A DNA stretch of 16,922 bases from NCBI GenBank assembly GCA_023415305.1, contig JAEZKZ010000044.1, positions 1 to 16,922 of the forward strand. The letters are read 5' to 3'. This DNA is from Bacillota bacterium. GTDB lineage: Bacteria; Bacillota; Clostridia; Acetivibrionales; DSM-1351. Of the stretch, positions 13,528-16,922 are shown piece after piece. Made by a program: the position numbers and the translations under genes. Numbering within the stretch: position 1 is the first letter of the stretch; the number at the start of each line of letters is the position of its first letter. The notes beneath the pieces are model-generated. The model saw only the letters and a list, made by a program, of their open reading frames with translations. It was not told the origin of the DNA and made no database searches.

Positions 13528-14685
13528 ATGATATATCTGGATAACGCAGCTACTTCTTTTCCAAAACCCGAAACAGTATATAAATCGATGGAGAATTGCA
13601 TCAGAACCTATTGTGCAAATCCAGGTCGGGGCAGTCACGAAATGTCAATTAAAAGTGCGCTGGCAGTTAATGAAACACGGGAAAAAATTGCGGCGCTTAT
13701 AAAAATAAGAGATTCTCTGAATATATGTTTTACAAAAAATGCTACCGAGGCCCTGAATCTAGCAATCGCCGGAAGCTTGAAAGAAGGGGATCATGTTATC
13801 ACTACCTGTATGGAACATAATTCTGTACTCAGGCCTCTTAAGACTATGGAAAAATATAACGGGATAAAGCTTACAATAGTTAATGCTGATGGGCTGGGCA
13901 GAATCGATCCCTTTACAATTAAAAGATATATAAATAAGAGAACCAAAATGATAGCCTGCACTCTATCTTCAAACGTAAACGGAATTATTATGCCGATAAG
14001 GGAAATCAGCCGAATTGCTGAGAACAGCGGGGTGTTATTTCTTCTGGATGCATCTCAGGGGTTGGGAAGCATAGAAGTAGGCCTTGATAAAATGTTTGCA
14101 AGCATGCTGGCCTTTCCTGGGCATAAAGGGTTGATGGGTCCACAGGGAACCGGAGGGATATATATTTCGCCCGATGTAAAGCTGAATCCAATAATGAGCG
14201 GTGGAACAGGAAGTAAATCAGAATATTTGTATCAGCCTGACCAGTTACCTGACAGATTTGAAAGCGGAACACTTAATACTCCCGGGATAGTGGGTTTGGG
14301 TGCAGGGGTAGACTTTGTAACTAAAACAGGTATAGCTGAAATAAGAAGAAAAAAAGATGAACTGATAAAAAGGCTTCTGGACGGTTTAAAGCAAAATAGA
14401 AGTATTAAGATTTACAGTCCTGAAAATGTAAAAGAAAACTCCGGTATTGTTGCTTTCAATGTTACAGACGCAGATTCCTCAGAAATAAGTGCTCAACTTG
14501 ACAAAAGGTACTCCATAGAATGCAGGTCAGGACTCCACTGTGCGCCTCTTGCACATAGGCACTTTAACACCAGTAAAACCGGGATGGTACGGTTGAGTGT
14601 AGGATATTTTAACACATTGTCTGAAATTGATAATACAATTTCAGCAATTAATCGTATAATATATAATAAAGTTAATCAATATTAA
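13528..14685 (+). CDS. Class V aminotransferase, cysteine desulfurase family
   Basis: Cysteine desulfurases are PLP enzymes that release sulfur from cysteine as an enzyme-bound persulfide for Fe-S clusters, tRNA thiolation and cofactors. The 385 residues begin MIYLDNAATSFPKPETVYKS and contain TKNATEALNLAI, THE H-bearing segment MEHNSVLRPL, LDASQGLGSI and the PLP lysine K200 in FPGHKGLMGPQGTGG. The mobile loop CRSGLHCAP carries C338, the expected persulfide cysteine, with C332 also nearby. The sequence resembles the shorter SufS-like stand-alone family (EF2568 type) more than IscS, and no IscU or SufU partner is adjacent. ATG 13528 has a modest SD (TGAGGT, 13518-13523). It is the last gene of the probable mocR operon; no clear terminator follows. 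Confidence 0.9.
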   Translation: MIYLDNAATSFPKPETVYKSMENCIRTYCANPGRGSHEMSIKSALAVNETREKIAALIKIRDSLNICFTKNATEALNLAIAGSLKEGDHVITTCMEHNSVLRPLKTMEKYNGIKLTIVNADGLGRIDPFTIKRYINKRTKMIACTLSSNVNGIIMPIREISRIAENSGVLFLLDASQGLGSIEVGLDKMFASMLAFPGHKGLMGPQGTGGIYISPDVKLNPIMSGGTGSKSEYLYQPDQLPDRFESGTLNTPGIVGLGAGVDFVTKTGIAEIRRKKDELIKRLLDGLKQNRSIKIYSPENVKENSGIVAFNVTDADSSEISAQLDKRYSIECRSGLHCAPLAHRHFNTSKTGMVRLSVGYFNTLSEIDNTISAINRIIYNKVNQY

Positions 14686-14745
14686 TGAAATTGATCTAAA
14701 CCTTAAAAAAATTAATAATTCAATTAAATATTTTTAATTTAATTA

Positions 14746-14774
14746 TAGACAAATTTAACATCCAGGTGTATAAT
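14746..14774 (+). promoter_or_regulatory. Strong sigma-A promoter of the 57-codon gene
   Basis: TAGACA (14746-14751), a 17-bp spacer and a consensus TATAAT (14769-14774) precede the small gene. Transcription should begin near 14781, giving a leader of about 26 nt that includes GGAGGT (14792-14797). The AT-rich stretch 14686-14745 holds a weak AATTAAA/TTTAATT hairpin and nothing else recognised. Confidence 0.7.
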
Positions 14775-14806
14775 TTACCTATAATATACTTGGAGGTAGA
14801 GAAACA

Positions 14807-14980
14807 ATGGATAATAAATTTAAAAAAGTGCTAACAATTATCGGGATGATCTTTTTATTTATAATTGCATTAAAAATACTGGGTTGGGTACTTAGTCTGA
14901 TTTTACCTGTAGCAGTCATTGGTTTAATTGGCTACATTATTTTCAGAGTAATCAACAAAAATGGTGCTAGTAAATATTAG
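14807..14980 (+). CDS. 57-residue hydrophobic membrane miniprotein, unrecognised
   Basis: The product begins MDNKFKKVLTIIGMIFLFII and ends RVINKNGASKY. It has a basic N-terminus, two hydrophobic spans (about residues 8-24 and 27-47) separated by K-I-L-G-W, and a polar C-terminus, so it is probably a two-span or hairpin membrane protein. A near-consensus promoter, a GGAGGT SD 9 nt before ATG and a dedicated terminator (15024-15063) mark it as a real monocistronic gene despite its size. I do not recognise a family. A stress or toxin-like role is possible, but nothing in the sequence shows it. Confidence 0.82.
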   Translation: MDNKFKKVLTIIGMIFLFIIALKILGWVLSLILPVAVIGLIGYIIFRVINKNGASKY

Positions 14981-15023
14981 GCTGATCCTAACGAGAAATT
15001 TTAACACTAAATAAGGAAATAAA

Positions 15024-15063
15024 AAGCCATTATTGGGAAATCAGTAACGGCTTGCTTTTTTTT
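15024..15063 (+). terminator. Terminator of the 57-codon gene
   Basis: AAGCC (15024-15028) pairs with GGCTT (15049-15053), and the stem extends inward through TTA/TAA and a short TTG/CAG step after one A-C mismatch. Eight T's follow at 15056-15063. Confidence 0.85.
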
Positions 15064-15118
15064 GCCGATATATATTATGTGACTCTAATTATTTTCATAA
15101 TATATTGGAGGTGATTTT

Positions 15119-15289
15119 ATGGAAATTAACAGAGTATCGGCAGTATATCCTGTAATTAAAGTAATAAGCTATAAGAAAGACGGTAAGTCGGACGAGAAAA
15201 GCAAAAATAACACTAAAGACGAAAGAAATTTTGAAAAAGCATTGCAATCAAAGAAAAGAGAAGGTGCAGCGGTAGATGAAAAAGTATAG
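15119..15289 (+). CDS. 56-residue charged hypothetical protein
   Basis: The product begins MEINRVSAVYPVIKVISYKK and continues as a Lys/Asp/Glu/Ser-rich hydrophilic tail (for example DGKSDEKSKN), ending GAAVDEKV. It has no transmembrane segment and is probably disordered beyond residue 20. The start is supported by a full-length SD, GGAGGTGAT (15107-15115), an almost perfect match to the 16S tail, 3 nt before the ATG. A long hairpin terminator follows at once. I recognise no family; the VYPV-type start followed by a charged tail with NFEKAL could be an interaction peptide, but this is conjecture. Confidence 0.75.
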   Translation: MEINRVSAVYPVIKVISYKKDGKSDEKSKNNTKDERNFEKALQSKKREGAAVDEKV

Positions 15290-15294
15290 ACAGG

Positions 15295-15343
15295 AATAAC
15301 AAGACCATGAGGTAAAGTTATAACCTCATGGTCTTGTTATTTT
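15295..15343. terminator. Long bidirectional terminator between convergent genes
   Basis: A perfect 19-bp stem (15295-15313 / 15323-15341) with a 9-nt loop lies between the rightward 56-codon gene and the leftward zinc-ribbon gene, whose stop codon starts at 15343. The core is AAGACCATGAGGT/ACCTCATGGTCTT. The T-tract is short on both strands (TTATTTTC rightward, TTATTCC leftward), so a decay-protecting or RNA-processing hairpin is possible as well. Confidence 0.75.
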
Positions 15344-15699
15344 CATAAGTTCATACTATATAATTCATTACAGACTTGACATACAATTTCACAAGAATAG
15401 CTTTCCAGATTCTTATCAATTAAAGTGACAAGAGGGGAATTATCTTTTGGACAGCATAATCGGTTCTTTATTTTGATTAAAGACTTCAAGCTTGATTTGG
15501 TTTTAAGGATACTATCAAATTGGATAAGTACGCTGCCATTTTCTCCGCATTTACATGAATAATCGAATTTAAAGCTGTTGTAGGTTATATAACATAAGTA
15601 TGCAATAGTTTTATTACAGCTTACACAATACATCCAGCCGCCATGGTCTGTTGAAAGGCGGGATTTGTTCAAAATTCTTTTAGTTGCTTTTCTAGACAT
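15343..15699 (-). CDS. Cys-rich zinc-ribbon protein paired with the sigma factor
   Basis: The 118-residue protein has ten cysteines arranged as two probable zinc ribbons: C25-x2-C28 with C49-x-C51, and C82/C83 with C107-x2-C110. A basic N-terminus (SRKATKRILNKSR) precedes them. No transmembrane segment or signal peptide is visible. ATG 15699 is supported by AGGAG (15709-15705) and lies 12 nt after the sigma-factor stop, so the two are translationally linked in one operon. The family is not recognised. The position suggests a partner or regulator of the sigma factor, but it lacks the helical anti-sigma domain with HxxxCxxC seen in ZAS proteins, so an anti-sigma role is speculative. Confidence 0.85.
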   Translation of the reverse strand: MSRKATKRILNKSRLSTDHGGWMYCVSCNKTIAYLCYITYNSFKFDYSCKCGENGSVLIQFDSILKTKSSLKSLIKIKNRLCCPKDNSPLVTLIDKNLESYSCEIVCQVCNELYSMNL

Positions 15700-15711
15700 T
15701 ATAGCTCCTCT

Positions 15712-16557
15712 TTATAGTGCCTCTGCTTGAATTTTTTGCATGGAATTTGAAGCAAGAATATCTGTAACAAATTTTTTTATTATCTGTGGTGACTTATATT
15801 TCGGAAGTTCAGCAAAGGTAAAAGACATTTCGTCAATGTCTTCCATTGCATTTGTATATTCCTGTATTAAATTACTATCCAGTGTTTCCAGATTAGAAAA
15901 TTCCAAGGACTGTGGATTTAGTCTGCGGCTTGTTATTGCATATCCTATTCTTCTCTTGCATGAACAGTTTTTCGATGCTCCCAGCTCACAATAAGAATTC
16001 AAGAATTCACTCATTTTGCTTCTTAGCCTGGAAAGTCGCTTTCGATATGCTTCGGGAGACATTTCAAGAACTTCACCGCATATTTTACTGTCAACTCTAA
16101 ACATCGTACCTAATATATAAATGATTCTGTCCTCCGGTTGGAAACACTGGAGCATAACATTTGTACAGGACATCTTGAGTTCCTGGGCCAATAAATCCTC
16201 ATCTACGCCTTGTAATAAAGCAGGATTGTTTTCTATAAATCCATTTTTTATATCCTGTCCATAAAACTCAAAGCTTAAGGCAGGCATTCTAGAAAACAGA
16301 CCTTTTTTATAGTTCAGCAAATGATTTGAGGATATTTTGTATACCCAGGTTGAGAATTTACTATCATTTCGGAAGGTGGACAATTTTGTAATTACCTTAA
16401 TAATAATCTCTTGGGTTGCGTCTTCGGCATCGTATGTATTACCCAGCATTCTAAGTGAAAGATTAAAAATCATATCTTTTACTTCTAAAAGTAAATTCTC
16501 AATTGCTTGTCTGTCACCGGCTAAAGCATTTTCCACAAGTTCATTCTGGTTAGTCAT
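15712..16557 (-). CDS. ECF-type RNA polymerase sigma factor with C-terminal extension
   Basis: This directs RNA polymerase to a dedicated promoter set. The 281 residues hold sigma region 2 (about 10-85, with YDAEDATQEIIIKV at 42-55 and FSTWVYKISSNHLLNYKK at 68-85) and region 4 (about 125-187, with PEDRIIYIL and the HTH around SPEAYRKRLSRLRSKM). ECF sigmas usually end near residue 190; here about 90 extra residues follow, opening with C190, C198 and C200 (NCSCKRR), a possible metal- or redox-responsive site. Extended ECF sigmas often carry their control domain in cis, so no classical anti-sigma may be needed. ATG 16557 follows AAAGGATG. The zinc-ribbon gene follows 12 nt downstream. The signal is unknown. 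Confidence 0.92.
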   Translation of the reverse strand: MTNQNELVENALAGDRQAIENLLLEVKDMIFNLSLRMLGNTYDAEDATQEIIIKVITKLSTFRNDSKFSTWVYKISSNHLLNYKKGLFSRMPALSFEFYGQDIKNGFIENNPALLQGVDEDLLAQELKMSCTNVMLQCFQPEDRIIYILGTMFRVDSKICGEVLEMSPEAYRKRLSRLRSKMSEFLNSYCELGASKNCSCKRRIGYAITSRRLNPQSLEFSNLETLDSNLIQEYTNAMEDIDEMSFTFAELPKYKSPQIIKKFVTDILASNSMQKIQAEAL

Positions 16558-16590
16558 TAAAGTATCATCCTTTCAATGATTTTATATATT

Positions 16591-16630
16591 CATATAATTA
16601 GACAATTGTTAGGTCTCAATTGTGACAATT
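16591..16630 (-). promoter_or_regulatory. Putative promoter and repeat cluster before the sigma factor gene
   Basis: On the minus strand TTGAGA (16619-16614), a 17-bp spacer and TATATG (16596-16591) form a possible promoter. GACAATT occurs at 16601-16607 and 16624-16630, and CAATTGT at 16603-16609 and 16617-16623, flanking the -35. Such repeats could be operator sites or an autoregulated ECF promoter. Weak evidence. Confidence 0.3.
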
Positions 16631-16804
16631 TTTTATTAATAATCATTAAAAACCTGAATTTAATTAATCTATGAATTAATGTTTTCTATTTTATAACAAT
16701 TCAGGAGAAACTTACAGTTTATTTAAAGATTGGAATTTACTTTTTTGTTTATACAACAAGTAATTTTTTAATAGTATTTTAGTAACATTTTTAATGAAAT
16801 TGTC

Positions 16805-16833
16805 TTTACATAGAAAAAGGCGTATGTTATAAT
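16805..16833 (+). promoter_or_regulatory. Strong sigma-A promoter of the tRNA gene
   Basis: TTTACA (16805-16810), a 17-bp spacer and consensus TATAAT (16828-16833), with TG at 16825-16826 in the extended -10 position, lie 13 bp before the tRNA. This is the expected quality for a stable-RNA promoter. Confidence 0.82.
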
Positions 16834-16846
16834 GATTTAGCGTTAT

Positions 16847-16922
16847 CGGGATGTAGCTCAGTTTGGCTAGAGTGCTTGCTTGGGGTGCAAGAGGTCGCGT
16901 GTTCAAGTCACGTCATTCCGAC
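16847..16922 (+). tRNA. tRNA-Pro (anticodon GGG), 3' end at the window edge
   Basis: The cloverleaf is complete up to the window end: acceptor CGGGATG with CATTCCG, D stem GCTC/GAGT, anticodon stem CTTGC/GCAAG around loop TTGGGGT (anticodon GGG at 16882-16884), and T stem GCGTG/CACGT with loop TTCAAGT. G72 and discriminator A73 (16921) are proline identity elements. Whether CCA is encoded cannot be told, since the sequence stops one base after the discriminator. It would read CCC/CCU; the presence of a GGG species alongside the usual UGG one is inferred, not seen. Confidence 0.95.

Larger units (their letters stand above)
16558..16846. other. Divergent sigma-factor / tRNA intergenic region (289 bp)
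   Basis: The left end holds the sigma-factor promoter candidates and the right end the tRNA promoter. The middle (about 16640-16790) is AT-rich DNA in which I see no gene or clear structure; a 64-codon open frame (16712-16906) runs into the tRNA and is not credible. Confidence 0.6.

Noticed and set aside
1..16922. CRISPR arrays, insertion sequences, prophage or toxin-antitoxin loci
   Set aside because: I saw no regularly spaced direct repeats, transposase or integrase motifs, phage structural genes or paired toxin-antitoxin ORFs.

Overview
The window looks like chromosomal DNA of a low-GC anaerobic Firmicute. The best guess is a mesophilic Clostridium/Ruminiclostridium of the cellulolyticum group. 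That rests on AT-rich intergenic DNA, strong GGAGG-type ribosome binding sites, frequent TTG starts, a C+ zinc-type L28, the recG-rsmD-coaD-ylbJ gene order and the sporulation gene ylbJ. The species is an inference; no database was consulted.

Layout. (1) 1-2570: the 5' part of rpmB (leftward), a 305-bp divergent region holding a perfect 23-bp inverted repeat, and a large dCache-type chemoreceptor gene with its own terminator. (2) 2600-7810: a housekeeping block with recG, rsmD (apparent ATT start), coaD, a small coiled-coil gene, and ylbJ on the opposite strand, whose 3' end overlaps its neighbour by 9 bp. (3) 7780-14690: a block rich in pyridoxal-phosphate (PLP) proteins. It holds ilvE (leftward), an ECF-transporter S component, a MocR-type GntR/aminotransferase regulator, a stand-alone aminotransferase closely resembling the regulator's C-terminal half, a HIT-family protein with an altered triad, and a class V cysteine-desulfurase-like enzyme. 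The last four run in one direction without an evident terminator and may be co-transcribed. (4) 14690-16922: two short ORFs of 57 and 56 codons, a long hairpin terminator shared with a convergent pair (ECF-type sigma factor plus a Cys-rich zinc-ribbon protein), and a tRNA-Pro(GGG) at the right edge.

The most unusual parts are non-coding. The leader of the stand-alone aminotransferase (about 11631-11786) holds four consecutive hairpins, a second in-frame SD/GTG start buried in a 9-bp stem, and mutually exclusive pairings that look like an RNA switch; an interspersed repeat is the alternative. The ECF-S/mocR intergenic region holds repeated TTTGGTATT and CATCCAAT motifs plus a perfect 20-bp inverted repeat, consistent with a MocR operator array. 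rsmD seems to start at ATT, inside a run of non-ATG starts. All functions come from reading motifs and known family features, not from searches.
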